A DNA stretch of 64,000 bases from Gillisella vitis (GTDB lineage: Bacteria; Pseudomonadota; Alphaproteobacteria; Rhizobiales; Rhizobiaceae). This document shows positions 37,628 to 46,545 of the stretch, one piece after another. The stretch spans positions 186,001-250,000 of the forward strand of contig WPHV01000003.1 of the NCBI GenBank assembly GCA_009744235.1, in the 5' to 3' direction. Made by a program: the position numbers and the translations under genes. Below the pieces are notes generated by a model, which had not been told where the DNA came from, made no database searches, and saw only the letters and a list, made by a program, of their open reading frames with translations. Every line of letters begins with the position of its first letter. The first letter of the stretch is position 1.

Positions 37628-38350
37628 TTGTATCTGGCTTTCATCTCTTGCAGCCCGTCACGGGCAAACGACCGTCAAACAGCAATGGTCAAGACGACGC
37701 AGGGCGACATCGCAATAGAGGCATTCGAGAGGCGCGCACCTCAGAATCGCCCAGCCGTCATCATCCTGAGCGGCAGCAAAGGCTTTCGATCAGCAGCCTA
37801 TGACGATCTTGCTCAAAGTCTCGATAAGGCGGGGCTTGATGCCTATCTGGTCCATGCCGTTTCAGACGCAGATTTGACTGCCATTGGCCATGCGAAGGGT
37901 GCGACAGGCCGCATCCAATATTACACAAGCCACATGGCCCGATGGAGCGCTGCTGTCAGGGATGTTCTACTGTTTCTCAAGAGACAATCTCCAGAGGATC
38001 GGAAAATCGGCATTCTCGGGATTTCGCTGGGCGCGCAAATCGCAGTCACCGCAACGGTAAACCGGCAAGATACCAATGCCCTGGTGCTCGTGGACGGTGG
38101 CTTTCCCGCTGGTTATTCTCAATACGTTCGCGCGTTTCCTCCCCTCCTGGTCGTCTGGGGGAGCGAAGACCGTGTATTTCCTGTCTCGATGGCAAGAGCA
38201 TTATCAGAACAGGCCAAATCCCTAGGAACCGAAACTGAACTCTCAATATTTGATGGCGGAAGCCATGACTTTTTTCTGAAACCAGAAACATCCCTGGCGA
38301 AACAAGCCCACGAACGGGCTGCCCGTTTTCTTGCCGAGCGGTTGAAATAG
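37628..38350 (+). CDS. Alpha/beta hydrolase (dienelactone hydrolase-like), N-terminus frameshifted
   Basis: About 240 residues of alpha/beta hydrolase. It shows VIILSGSKGFRSAAYDDLAQ, the nucleophile elbow GILGISLGAQIAV (GxSxG), WGSEDRVFP (Asp) and GGSHDFF (His). No good start exists in this frame; TTG at 37628 is the longest. The ATG at 37579, with a GGAGGA site and overlapping the previous stop, encodes MLHCCRSTAFLLAMTVIVSG, a signal peptide, but in the next frame. A single shift between 37622 and about 37690 would join it to YLAFISCSPSRAND in this frame. So the gene is either a recent frameshift mutant, a sequencing error, or starts internally (ATG 37685). The catalytic core is intact. Confidence 0.7.
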   Translation: MYLAFISCSPSRANDRQTAMVKTTQGDIAIEAFERRAPQNRPAVIILSGSKGFRSAAYDDLAQSLDKAGLDAYLVHAVSDADLTAIGHAKGATGRIQYYTSHMARWSAAVRDVLLFLKRQSPEDRKIGILGISLGAQIAVTATVNRQDTNALVLVDGGFPAGYSQYVRAFPPLLVVWGSEDRVFPVSMARALSEQAKSLGTETELSIFDGGSHDFFLKPETSLAKQAHERAARFLAERLK

Positions 38351-38373
38351 ACTCTGCCAGGGAAAGTAGTCTG

Positions 38374-38395
38374 GAGGCGGTCGATGGACCGCCTC
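38374..38395. terminator. Convergent hairpin between hydrolase and mfd
   Basis: Perfect 9-bp arms (GAGGCGGTC and complement) with a GATG tetraloop at the convergent ends of the hydrolase and mfd genes. There is no T-run, so it could be a terminator of reduced strength. Confidence 0.45.
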
Positions 38396-38400
38396 TGCTC

Positions 38401-41400
38401 TCACTTAACCTTGGCCAGTTCCGCCAGTTGAGCCATGATGGTCGCTGCACCCGCCAGCCGTTTCTCGGGCGTTGGCAGATCGCGGGTCAGGAACACACTG
38501 TGGTCTGGACGGATCTTGGCCATGCTGCCCTGTTTGGCGATGAAGCCGACCAAAGCTGCCGGGTTGGGGAACAGCTTGTTGCGGAACTGAACCACGACGC
38601 CCTTCGGACCGGCTTCCAGCTTTTCGACATTGGCCTTGCGGCACAGCGCCTTGACATAGACCACCTTCAACAGATTCTGCACTTCCGCTGGCAGCGGCCC
38701 GAACCGGTCGATCAACTCGGCGCCAAAGCCATCGATATCGTTCAATTCGGTCAGTTCGCCCAAGCGGCGGTATAGGCCAAGACGCAGATGCAGGTCCGGC
38801 ACGTATTCGTCGGGGATCATCACCGAGGTGCCGACCTGAATTTGCGGCGACCAGCCGCTATCGACCACTTCGTCCTCGCCCTTCACCTCGGCAACGGCCT
38901 CCTCCAGCATTTGCTGGTAAAGCTCGAAGCCGACTTCCTTGATGTGGCCGGATTGTTCCTCGCCCAGCAGATTGCCGGCGCCGCGAATGTCGAGATCGTG
39001 GCTGGCGAGCTGGAAGCCCGCGCCCAGCGTATCCAGCGATTGCAGCACTTTCAGCCGGCGTTCGGCGCTGGTCGTCAGCACCTTGTTGACCGGCAGGGTC
39101 AGCAGCGCGAAGGCCCGCACCTTGGAGCGGCCGACCCGGCCCCGGATCTGGTAGAGCTGGGCAAGGCCGAACATATCGGCGCGGTGAACAATGAGAGTAT
39201 TCGCGGTCGGCACATCCAGCCCGGATTCGACGATGGTGGTGGAAAGCAGAACATCGTATCGGCCCTCATAGAAGGCGTTCATGATGTCTTCCAGCTCGCC
39301 CGCCGCCATCTGGCCATGGGCAATCGCCACTTTCAATTCCGGCACATCCGACTCCAGAAATGCCTTGATATCGGCAAGATCCGCCAGACGTGGGCAGACA
39401 TAAAAGCTCTGCCCACCGCGATAATGTTCACGCATCAGCGTTTCGCGGATCACCAGCGGATCGAAGGGCGAAATGAAGGTGCGCACCGCCATACGGTCCA
39501 CCGGCGGCGTGGTGATCAGCGACAATTCGCGCACCCCGGTCATCGCCAGCTGCAAGGTGCGCGGAATGGGCGTCGCCGAGAGCGTCAGCACATGCACGTC
39601 GCTCTTCAACTCTTTCAGCCGTTCCTTGTGCTTGACGCCGAAATGCTGCTCTTCATCAATCACCAGCAGGCCAAGATTGGCGAATTTTATGCCCGACCCC
39701 AGGAGAGCATGGGTGCCCACAACGATATCGGTCTTGCCCTCAGCCACTTCCTTCTTGACGAGGTTCAGCTCCTTGGTGCCCACCAGCCGTGAAGCCTGCT
39801 GGATGCGGATTGGCAACCCGCGAAACCGCTCGGAAAACGTCTTGAAATGCTGGCGCGCCAAAAGCGTGGTCGGCACAACAACCGCCACCTGAATACCGTT
39901 CATCGCTGCCACGAAGGCGGCGCGCAGCGCAACTTCCGTCTTGCCGAAGCCAACATCGCCGCAGATCAGCCGGTCCATCGGACGTCCGGCAGCCAGATCG
40001 CCACGCACCGCCTCGATAGCATTCATCTGGTCCTCGGTTTCCTCATAGGGGAACCGGGCCGCGAATTCGTCGTAGAAGCCTTCAGTCGTGGCCAGCACAG
40101 GTGCGGACCGCATCATCCGCTCGGCGGCGATGCGGATCAGCCCGCCAGCCATATCCAGCAGGCGTTTTTTCAGCTTGGCCTTGCGCATCTGCCAGGCACC
40201 GCCGCCCAGCTTGTCCAGCTGCGCTTCGCTGCCTTCCGAACCATAGCGTGACAGAAGCTCGATATTTTCGACCGGCAGGAACAGCTTGGCCTCATCGGCA
40301 TATTGCAGTTCCAGACAAGCATGCTGGCTGCCCGCCGCCTGAATGGTGCGCAATCCGATAAACCGGCCAATGCCATGCTCTGCATGGACGACGATCGAGC
40401 CTTCATCCAGCCCGGCCACTTCGGAAATAAAATCAGCGGCCCGCTTGCGGCGCTTGGACCGGCGCACCATGCGGTCGCCGAGGATATCCTGCTCGCCGAC
40501 CACCACGAGTTCGCCCGCCTCGAACCCGCCCTCAAGCGCCAGGACGGCGGTTGCCGCATGACCCTTGCCAAGCTGATCGAGATCCTTCAGGGCAGTAACA
40601 GGCTTTAGCCGCTCCAGCCCGTGCTCGTTCAACACCTGCAACAGCCGGTCGAGCGAACCTTCCGACCAGCCGGTAATCAGCACCTTGGAGCCGGAAGCCC
40701 GCTTGTCGGAAATATATTTTACTGCCTGGGTAAAGACATTGACCCGTTGCGCCTCGCCATCAGCCTTGGTCTCGCTGCTTTCCTGCGCAGCCAGCTTCGC
40801 CCAGCGCGGGCCGGAGCGGGCCGAGAGTTCAACAATCTTGCGGCCTTCGCTATCCGGCTCGGCAAACGGTGTCAGGCGGATCGGGTTCAGCGCTTCAAGC
40901 TTCTTGGCAAATTCCGCCGCCCCCAGATACAAATATTCCGGCGGTATGGGCTTATAAGGCGTGCCCTGGGCCAGATGGCCCTTGCCGGGTGTCGCGCTGT
41001 TCAACCGCGCCTCGTAATAGTCACGGATCAGCTTGCCGCGTTCTTCGGCGGATTCACGCACCGTATGGTCGAGCACCACCCGGAAATCGGTGAGATAGTC
41101 GAACACCGTCTCCAGCTTTTCATGGAACAGTGGCATCCAATGTTCCATGCCCGCATAACGGCGGCCTTCGGACACGGCGGTGTACAGCGCATCGTCGCGG
41201 GTGGCCGCGCCAAACAGCGACAGGTAATTCTTGCGAAACCGGCTGATGCTTTCCGGCGTCAGCGTCACTTCGCTCATCGGGTTGAGGTCGAGCGATCGGA
41301 CCTGACCGATAGTGCGCTGGCTGGCCGGATCGAAACTGCGGATACTTTCCAGCGTATCGCCAAAGAAATCCAGCCGCACCGGCTCCTCAGAACCCGGCAC

Positions 41401-41928
41401 GAAGACATCCAGAATGCCGCCACGCACTGCAAATTCGCCAACTTCGCGCACCGTATCGACGCGCTCAAAGCCGTTGCGCGACAAGCGGGCGGCAATGTCG
41501 TCCATCTTCACCTGATTGCCGGGACGGGCCGAAAAGGACAGGCTCTCGATAACGTCAGCCGGAGCCAGCTTTTGCAGCATGGCATTGGCGGTCACGAGCA
41601 CGATGGCCGCATGGGGCTTTCGCGCATGGGCAATCAGCCCCGACAGCGCCGAGAGCCTGCGGGCGGAAATATCGGCGCTGGGCGAGACCCGGTCATAGGG
41701 CAGGCAATCCCAGGCGGGCAAGGTCAGCACCGGAATTTCGGGCGCACAGAAGCCGAGCATCTGCTCAATATCGTTCATCCGGCTGGAATCCGACAGAAGA
41801 TAGGCGACAGGCCTGCCCTGCCGCGCCAGTTCCGCCACCAGAAAAGCGTCCATGCCATCAGGCACAGGCGAAAGGGTGACAGCGGACGCCGCCGCTGCCG
41901 TCTTCTTTGCATCAAACAGGGAAATCAT
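38401..41928 (-). CDS. mfd: Transcription-repair coupling factor Mfd
   Basis: A 1175-residue translocase that removes stalled RNA polymerase and recruits UvrA. It has the N-terminal UvrB-like homology module, an RNA-polymerase-interaction domain, then RecG-like helicase motifs: Walker A GDVGFGKTEVALRAAF, DEEQHFGVKHKERLK, and GRVGRSKVRAFALLTLP. A C-terminal TRCF domain follows. Length is normal. Its ATG overlaps the stop of sdhE (ATGA). Confidence 0.97.
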   Translation of the reverse strand: MISLFDAKKTAAAASAVTLSPVPDGMDAFLVAELARQGRPVAYLLSDSSRMNDIEQMLGFCAPEIPVLTLPAWDCLPYDRVSPSADISARRLSALSGLIAHARKPHAAIVLVTANAMLQKLAPADVIESLSFSARPGNQVKMDDIAARLSRNGFERVDTVREVGEFAVRGGILDVFVPGSEEPVRLDFFGDTLESIRSFDPASQRTIGQVRSLDLNPMSEVTLTPESISRFRKNYLSLFGAATRDDALYTAVSEGRRYAGMEHWMPLFHEKLETVFDYLTDFRVVLDHTVRESAEERGKLIRDYYEARLNSATPGKGHLAQGTPYKPIPPEYLYLGAAEFAKKLEALNPIRLTPFAEPDSEGRKIVELSARSGPRWAKLAAQESSETKADGEAQRVNVFTQAVKYISDKRASGSKVLITGWSEGSLDRLLQVLNEHGLERLKPVTALKDLDQLGKGHAATAVLALEGGFEAGELVVVGEQDILGDRMVRRSKRRKRAADFISEVAGLDEGSIVVHAEHGIGRFIGLRTIQAAGSQHACLELQYADEAKLFLPVENIELLSRYGSEGSEAQLDKLGGGAWQMRKAKLKKRLLDMAGGLIRIAAERMMRSAPVLATTEGFYDEFAARFPYEETEDQMNAIEAVRGDLAAGRPMDRLICGDVGFGKTEVALRAAFVAAMNGIQVAVVVPTTLLARQHFKTFSERFRGLPIRIQQASRLVGTKELNLVKKEVAEGKTDIVVGTHALLGSGIKFANLGLLVIDEEQHFGVKHKERLKELKSDVHVLTLSATPIPRTLQLAMTGVRELSLITTPPVDRMAVRTFISPFDPLVIRETLMREHYRGGQSFYVCPRLADLADIKAFLESDVPELKVAIAHGQMAAGELEDIMNAFYEGRYDVLLSTTIVESGLDVPTANTLIVHRADMFGLAQLYQIRGRVGRSKVRAFALLTLPVNKVLTTSAERRLKVLQSLDTLGAGFQLASHDLDIRGAGNLLGEEQSGHIKEVGFELYQQMLEEAVAEVKGEDEVVDSGWSPQIQVGTSVMIPDEYVPDLHLRLGLYRRLGELTELNDIDGFGAELIDRFGPLPAEVQNLLKVVYVKALCRKANVEKLEAGPKGVVVQFRNKLFPNPAALVGFIAKQGSMAKIRPDHSVFLTRDLPTPEKRLAGAATIMAQLAELAKVK

Positions 41929-42281
41929 TTTTCGGTCACAGCACTCGCATCAGGCCTGGACGACAAGGCAATGGCCGAACCATCGACCGGCGAAAAATCA
42001 GGGCGGGTGGCGGCAATGCGGTCAAACAACGGGATCTGTATATGAGCTGGCACAGGGGCTGCACCATTGATCCAGCTGATCAGGTCATTGTCTTCTTCCG
42101 CCATGATCAGTTCGAGATCATCCAGTTCGGCATCGTTGAGCGCGCTGATCTCGGCTTCGGCAAACTGACCGAGCATCAGGTCCATCTCCCTGATACCCCG
42201 ATGCCAACAGCGAAACAGAATACGCCTGCGGCGGGGATCGAGATCGGCGCTACTGCGAACCAGACCAGTCATATCATTCAC
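41925..42281 (-). CDS. sdhE: Succinate dehydrogenase assembly factor SdhE (FAD assembly)
   Basis: A 118-residue protein. The conserved motif RRRRILFRCWHRGIREMDLM carries the RGxxE segment needed for flavinylation of SdhA, and DLISWINGA is the typical helical end. The C-terminal 40 residues are a less conserved extension. It helps attach FAD covalently to succinate dehydrogenase. It is the first gene of a pair coupled to mfd and is divergent from recG. Confidence 0.9.
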   Translation of the reverse strand: MNDMTGLVRSSADLDPRRRRILFRCWHRGIREMDLMLGQFAEAEISALNDAELDDLELIMAEEDNDLISWINGAAPVPAHIQIPLFDRIAATRPDFSPVDGSAIALSSRPDASAVTEK

Positions 42282-42738
42282 CTTCCTGTTGATGCTGAAG
42301 CTCTTGGCTTTGCATCGAATTTTATCGTAGACCGGTTTTCACAAGTTATGACGGAGCAAGCAGTTTCCCACTACCCCGCCTTCGCTCGGCGGTCCTCGCC
42401 TCACTGAAAACGCACTGCACCGGTCGGCTCCATCCCTCTTCTCCCAATCGGGGAGAAGGTGCCGGAAGGCGGATGAGGGGGCGGCGAAGCCGAGACCCAT
42501 TCGTTTTTCATCCCTTACAGGTTCCTGAAAACCGGTTCCCACTTTTCAGTCCGATGCTTTTCTCTTCGCATCGGATATGCCCGAAAACCGGTTCCCACTT
42601 TTCGGTCCGATGCTTTTTTCATCGCATCGGATATCTCTGAAAACCGGTAGCCACTTTTCAGTCCGATGCTGTATACCCGCTCACAATTGCCTTGTCAGCC
42701 TTGCAATGCGCCTCATCACACGGCATTTTGCCGCCATC
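42282..42738. repeat. Repeat-rich region before recG (REP-like hairpin and 56-bp tandem units)
   Basis: A 457-nt non-coding stretch. At 42438-42458 there is a REP-like hairpin (CTTCTCCC, 5-nt loop, GGGAGAAG) of a kind common in Rhizobiales. At 42527-42670 there are two full copies and one partial copy of a 56-bp unit (starts at 42527, 42583 and 42639). Each unit begins GAAAACCGGT and holds a CCGATGC...GCATCGG hairpin. No coding gene is seen; an open frame extending recG to 42577 simply reads through the repeats. Confidence 0.85.
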
Positions 42739-44844
42739 ATGCGTCCATCCCTGCTCGATCCCCTGTTTGCCTCCGTTTCCACCCTGCCGGGCGTTGGTCC
42801 GAAGCTGGCGCAATTGCTGGCGAGCCTGCTGGGCCGCGAAGATGCCGAGGACGCCCGCGTCGTCGATCTGCTGTTCTTAAGCCCGCATCGCCTGATCGAC
42901 CGGCGCAACCAGCCAGGAATTGCCCGGGCCCCGCAAGGTGCCATCGTCACCGTGACGGGCCGGGTTGATCGCCACACGCCTGCGCCTAAGGAAAATCGCA
43001 ACGCGCCCTACCGGGTTTTCCTGCATGACGAGACCGGTGAATTAGCGCTGACATTCTTTCGCGCCAAGGGCAATTGGCTGGAAAAAGCCTTGCCGGTCGA
43101 TGAGATCATCACGGTTTCGGGAAAAATCGACTGGTTCAATGGCCGCCCCTCGATGGTCCACCCGGATTTTATGGTCAAGGCCAGCGAGGCGGCGACCATG
43201 CCGCTGGTCGAGCCGGTCTATCCGCTAACGGCGGGCCTTTCGCCGAAAGTGCTGAAAAAGGCAATCGACCACGCGGTGGAACGCCTGCCGGACTTTGCCG
43301 AATGGATTGATCCGGCACTGGTGACAAAACAGGTTTTCGACGCTGTCAAACCAAGTTTTGAGCGTTTGCACAGCCCCCGCGACGAAAAGGATGTGGACCC
43401 GCAGGCCCCGGCCCGGCGCAGGCTGGCCTATGATGAATTTCTGGCGGGCCAGGTCTCTCTGGCACTGGTGCGTCAACGCTTGCGCAAGGTGGCGGGAACA
43501 CCGGTTCGCGCCACGGGCGAGTTGAGCGGAAAAATCCTTGCCGCCCTGCCCTTTACCCCCACCAACAGCCAGAAGGACGCTGTTGCCGATATCTTGAAAG
43601 ATATGGAAAGCGATAGCCGCATGTTGCGCCTGGTGCAGGGCGATGTCGGCGCGGGCAAGACGCTGGTGGCGCTGCTGGCAATGGCGGCTGTGGTGGAAAA
43701 CGGCGGCCAGGCCGTGCTGATGGCGCCGACCGAAATTCTGGCGCGCCAACATCACGCCACGCTGTCAAAAATGGCGGCTGCTGCCGGAATTGCCGTCGAT
43801 GTACTGACCGGACGCACCAAGGGCCGCGAGCGCGAAGCGGTGCTGGAGCGAATCGCCTCCGGCGCCGCGCAAATCGTCATCGGCACCCATGCACTGTTTC
43901 AGGATTCGGTCAATTATCACAATCTCATGCTGGCCGTGGTGGATGAGCAGCATCGCTTTGGTGTGCACCAGCGGCTGCGACTGACAGCCAAGGGCGTTTC
44001 GCCACACATGCTGGTCATGACCGCGACGCCCATTCCGCGCACGCTGGTTCTGGCCGCCTTCGGCGATATGGATGTCTCCAAGCTCACCGAGAAACCGGCG
44101 GGGCGCAAGCCGATCCAGACCGTGACCGTGCCGGTGGAGCGAATCGGCGATATCGTTGACCGGCTCCAGGCCGCGATTGCTTCCGGCAAGAAGGCCTATT
44201 GGATCTGCCCTCTGGTCGAAGAGACCGAGGAATCGGAACTGATGTCGGTGGAGGAGCGCTTCGAGGTGCTGAAAACCTGCCTCAAGGCGCCCATAGGCCT
44301 CGTGCATGGCCGCATGAAAGGCGAGGAAAAAGACGCCGCCATGCTGGCTTTCAAGAGCGGTGAAACACGGCTGCTGGTAGCAACCACAGTGGTGGAAGTC
44401 GGCGTGGACGTGCCGGACGCGACAATCATGGTGATCGAACATGCCGAACGCTTTGGCCTAGCGCAATTGCACCAGCTGCGCGGCCGGGTTGGGCGCGGCG
44501 CGGAAGCCTCCTCCTGCATTCTTCTTTATAAAGGCCCGCTGGGCGAAACCGGAAAGGCCCGCCTGTCAATCCTGCGCGACAGCGAGGATGGCTTCCTGAT
44601 TGCCGAAGAAGACCTGAAACTGCGCGGCGAAGGCGAGTTGCTCGGTACCCGCCAATCCGGGACGCCCGGCTTTCGCATCGCCAGCCTGGAACACCATGCC
44701 GACCTCCTGGAAATCGCCCGCAAGGACGCCGCCTATCTGCTGGAACGCGACCCCGACCTGACTTCGGCACGCGGCGAGGCGGTGCGCACATTGCTCTACC
44801 TGCACCGCCGCGATGAGGCCGTCCGGTTCTTGCGGGCTGGATGA
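42739..44844 (+). CDS. recG: ATP-dependent DNA helicase RecG
   Basis: A 701-residue helicase that remodels stalled replication forks and branched DNA. The N-terminal wedge includes LPGVGPKLAQLLASLLGRE. Helicase motifs are GDVGAGKTLVALLAM (Walker A), DEQHRFGVHQRLRLT, MTATPIPRTL, and QLRGRVGRGAEASSCILLY. The ATG at 42739 (MRPSLLDPLFASVSTLPGVG) is chosen over frames that start within the 56-bp repeats. Length is normal for alphaproteobacteria. It is divergent from sdhE. Confidence 0.96.
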   Translation: MRPSLLDPLFASVSTLPGVGPKLAQLLASLLGREDAEDARVVDLLFLSPHRLIDRRNQPGIARAPQGAIVTVTGRVDRHTPAPKENRNAPYRVFLHDETGELALTFFRAKGNWLEKALPVDEIITVSGKIDWFNGRPSMVHPDFMVKASEAATMPLVEPVYPLTAGLSPKVLKKAIDHAVERLPDFAEWIDPALVTKQVFDAVKPSFERLHSPRDEKDVDPQAPARRRLAYDEFLAGQVSLALVRQRLRKVAGTPVRATGELSGKILAALPFTPTNSQKDAVADILKDMESDSRMLRLVQGDVGAGKTLVALLAMAAVVENGGQAVLMAPTEILARQHHATLSKMAAAAGIAVDVLTGRTKGREREAVLERIASGAAQIVIGTHALFQDSVNYHNLMLAVVDEQHRFGVHQRLRLTAKGVSPHMLVMTATPIPRTLVLAAFGDMDVSKLTEKPAGRKPIQTVTVPVERIGDIVDRLQAAIASGKKAYWICPLVEETEESELMSVEERFEVLKTCLKAPIGLVHGRMKGEEKDAAMLAFKSGETRLLVATTVVEVGVDVPDATIMVIEHAERFGLAQLHQLRGRVGRGAEASSCILLYKGPLGETGKARLSILRDSEDGFLIAEEDLKLRGEGELLGTRQSGTPGFRIASLEHHADLLEIARKDAAYLLERDPDLTSARGEAVRTLLYLHRRDEAVRFLRAG

Positions 44845-44956
44845 GGAATGACAAGGTAGGCAAACAGGTTTGAGGCACTGCTCATCCGTCGGATTTCGCT
44901 TGCTTTTCACCGGGCAATCGCGGCTAGCTGTCATTCTCAACACGGAGGAAACGACA

Positions 44957-45088
44957 ATGGCTAAAGGTCAGGTACGCGGCAATAAGGAAACGCGAAAGCC
45001 GAAGAAGGACAAGACAGTTGATAAAGTCGTAGCGCCCACGCTCGGCTCACAGGTCAAGAACAGCGAATCCTCGACAAAAAAGAAGTAA
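44957..45088 (+). CDS. Small basic lysine-rich protein
   Basis: 43 residues, MAKGQVRGNKETRKPKKDKT with the tail DKVVAPTLGSQVKNSESSTKKK. It is strongly basic with no hydrophobic segment. A good ribosome site (GGAGGAAACGACA) precedes the ATG at 44957, supporting a real gene rather than chance. I recall similar short MAKGQ-beginning proteins in rhizobia but no function. It might bind nucleic acid or ribosomes, which is speculation. Confidence 0.7.
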   Translation: MAKGQVRGNKETRKPKKDKTVDKVVAPTLGSQVKNSESSTKKK

Positions 45089-45164
45089 GTGCAGAAGGCT
45101 TAGCCAGGCCCGGCGGGACGAAGGCTAGTTCTTCGCAATCTATACGTCGCCTTCACCCAAGTTG

Positions 45165-45199
45165 GCCAGTCGCCACGATATCCGTTTGCGGCGACTGGC
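45165..45199. other. Long inverted repeat
   Basis: Perfect 10-bp arms (GCCAGTCGCC at 45165-45174 and its complement at 45190-45199) with a 15-nt loop, about 77 nt after the small basic protein. There is no T-run. It may be a transcript-end structure or the stem of a small RNA. Confidence 0.4.
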
Positions 45200-45319
45200 T
45201 GGCCACAACTGCCAATCCCGAAGAATTTTGCTCACCGCGTTTCAATGGACACGTGAAAAAAGACATTGACTCTTCCCGAAAATAGAACATAAAGAGAACA
45301 AACGAGAAAGGGAAATAAC

Positions 45320-45559
45320 ATGTCTGACGCTGAAAAAATTATTGTCGTGCAGTTCAAAAAGAACCGCGCCGGTATTGTGCCGGGCGATATGCGCCAAGCT
45401 TCAAGCGTGGCTTCAGCAGAGAAAATAGCTGGCGCCATGGCATCTCGCTACATTGGTGTTGCCGCATACGCGGTCACAATCGATGAGGAAAACGGAAGCA
45501 TGACCAACCCACGCCTGTTGGTATCGCACGGACAGATCTCTGACTTGATTCCAGACTGA
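45320..45559 (+). CDS. Hypothetical small protein
   Basis: A 79-residue protein (MSDAEKIIVVQFKKNRAGIV then PGDMRQASSVASAEKIAGAM) with no signal peptide or membrane span. An AAGGGAAATAAC site precedes the ATG. The family is not recognised. It sits between the small basic protein and the integrase remnant, so it may belong to the same accessory insert. Confidence 0.55.
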   Translation: MSDAEKIIVVQFKKNRAGIVPGDMRQASSVASAEKIAGAMASRYIGVAAYAVTIDEENGSMTNPRLLVSHGQISDLIPD

Positions 45560-45606
45560 TCGAGCAGCGCATCAAACCAAATTTTCCAAACACCAGGATA
45601 TCATTT

Positions 45607-45661
45607 GCGTTTTTGAGGACGCGACATCTGGGCATCCCAGAAATCCAACTCTCAAAAACGC
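45607..45661. repeat. Nested inverted repeats beside integrase remnant
   Basis: Outer perfect 11-bp arms (GCGTTTTTGAG at 45607-45617, complement at 45651-45661) enclose an inner hairpin (CTGGG-CAT-CCCAG, 45628-45640). The right arm ends at the point where integrase-like sequence begins. It could form a three-way junction or cruciform. Confidence 0.6.
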
Positions 45662-45664
45662 GCT

Positions 45665-45817
45665 ATGTTGGGTGGAAGCAACGCCGAACTGAAAGCACTA
45701 TTCGGCTGGAATTCCGACGCGATGGCCGCGCTCTATACGAAAAAAGCTGACCGCAAGAAACTCTCACAGGCTGTTGCAACCAAACTGCGCGGGAACATTC
45801 CATCCCCTCACTTTTAA
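45665..45817 (+). pseudogene. C-terminal remnant of a phage-type tyrosine recombinase
   Basis: A 50-residue open frame (MLGGSNAELKALFGWNSDAM, then AALYTKKADRKKL) looks like the C-terminal end of a phage/island integrase. The GW takes the position of the usual GH, and the Tyr in ALYTKKADR would be the recombination nucleophile. Everything upstream, including the catalytic Arg and His boxes, is missing, so it is a relic. It ends 45 nt from the 3' end of tRNA-Arg(TCT), the place such integrases use as attachment sites. This points to a former element at this tRNA. Identification is by pattern and not a search. Confidence 0.7.
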
Positions 45818-45862
45818 AATAGCTGAATAATTTCAGCGCATTACAAGGATGACTTTAGAGAT

Positions 45863-45939
<77 letters not shown>

Positions 45940-45981
45940 GGCGCGGCCTGTATGACGGGCCAGAGGCAGCAGCAAATGGGA

Positions 45982-46287
45982 TTAATGCGTCCAGGGCTGG
46001 AGGCGGCTGAAGCGGAAATTGTCTGTGTAGGAAACCGACTGGCGGCGTGGTTCCTTTGGCTGGATGACGCGGTAATCGATTCCATTGCGCTGAGCGTAGG
46101 CTTCAGCCAATTCCTGCGTTTCAAACGTCAGCTTGACCTGCTGGAGCATATCGCCTGAGCTGGTATAGCCCATCATCGGGTCGATTGTCCGTGGTTCGGA
46201 TGCATCGAACTCCAGAACCCATAGATGGGTCTTGGCTTTTCCGGATTGCATGGCTGTTTTTGCAGGACGGTAAATCTTAGCGGACAT
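45982..46287 (-). CDS. NADH dehydrogenase 18-kDa subunit-like (ETC complex I, NDUFS4 family)
   Basis: A 101-residue protein, MSAKIYRPAKTAMQSGKAKT followed by HLWVLEFDASEPRTIDPMMGYTS and FETQELAEAYAQRNGIDYRV. This matches the ETC_C1_NDUFS4 family found in alphaproteobacteria and mitochondria, an accessory subunit that stabilises complex I. It lies between two tRNA genes, away from the nuo operon. Confidence 0.88.
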   Translation of the reverse strand: MSAKIYRPAKTAMQSGKAKTHLWVLEFDASEPRTIDPMMGYTSSGDMLQQVKLTFETQELAEAYAQRNGIDYRVIQPKEPRRQSVSYTDNFRFSRLQPWTH

Positions 46288-46372
46288 AATTCCGATTCCT
46301 CATGAAAACGAAGAGACTATATCTCTTCCCTTCCTCGCCGTCATCTTCCAGCGAAAGAATTCGCCGGAAGAA

Positions 46373-46449
<77 letters not shown>

Positions 46450-46545
46450 TGACCGCCGAATGATGGGGAGATACACGGTTCACTCTTTAATCGCAACAGG
46501 AAAAACTCAAAAAAAACCGTCTTTTCGATGATTTTGTTCGCAGCG

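Noticed and set aside
40621..42045. Long open frame (474 codons) antisense to mfd
   Set aside because: The mfd helicase is continuous on the minus strand. The antisense frame has repetitive low-information composition.
42527..42670. CRISPR-like tandem repeat
   Set aside because: The 56-bp units are contiguous with no variable spacers and each contains its own hairpin; no cas genes are present.
42577..42738. 54-residue N-terminal extension of RecG
   Set aside because: It is translated from the 56-bp tandem repeats and not conserved protein; MRPSLLDPLF at 42739 is the normal RecG start.
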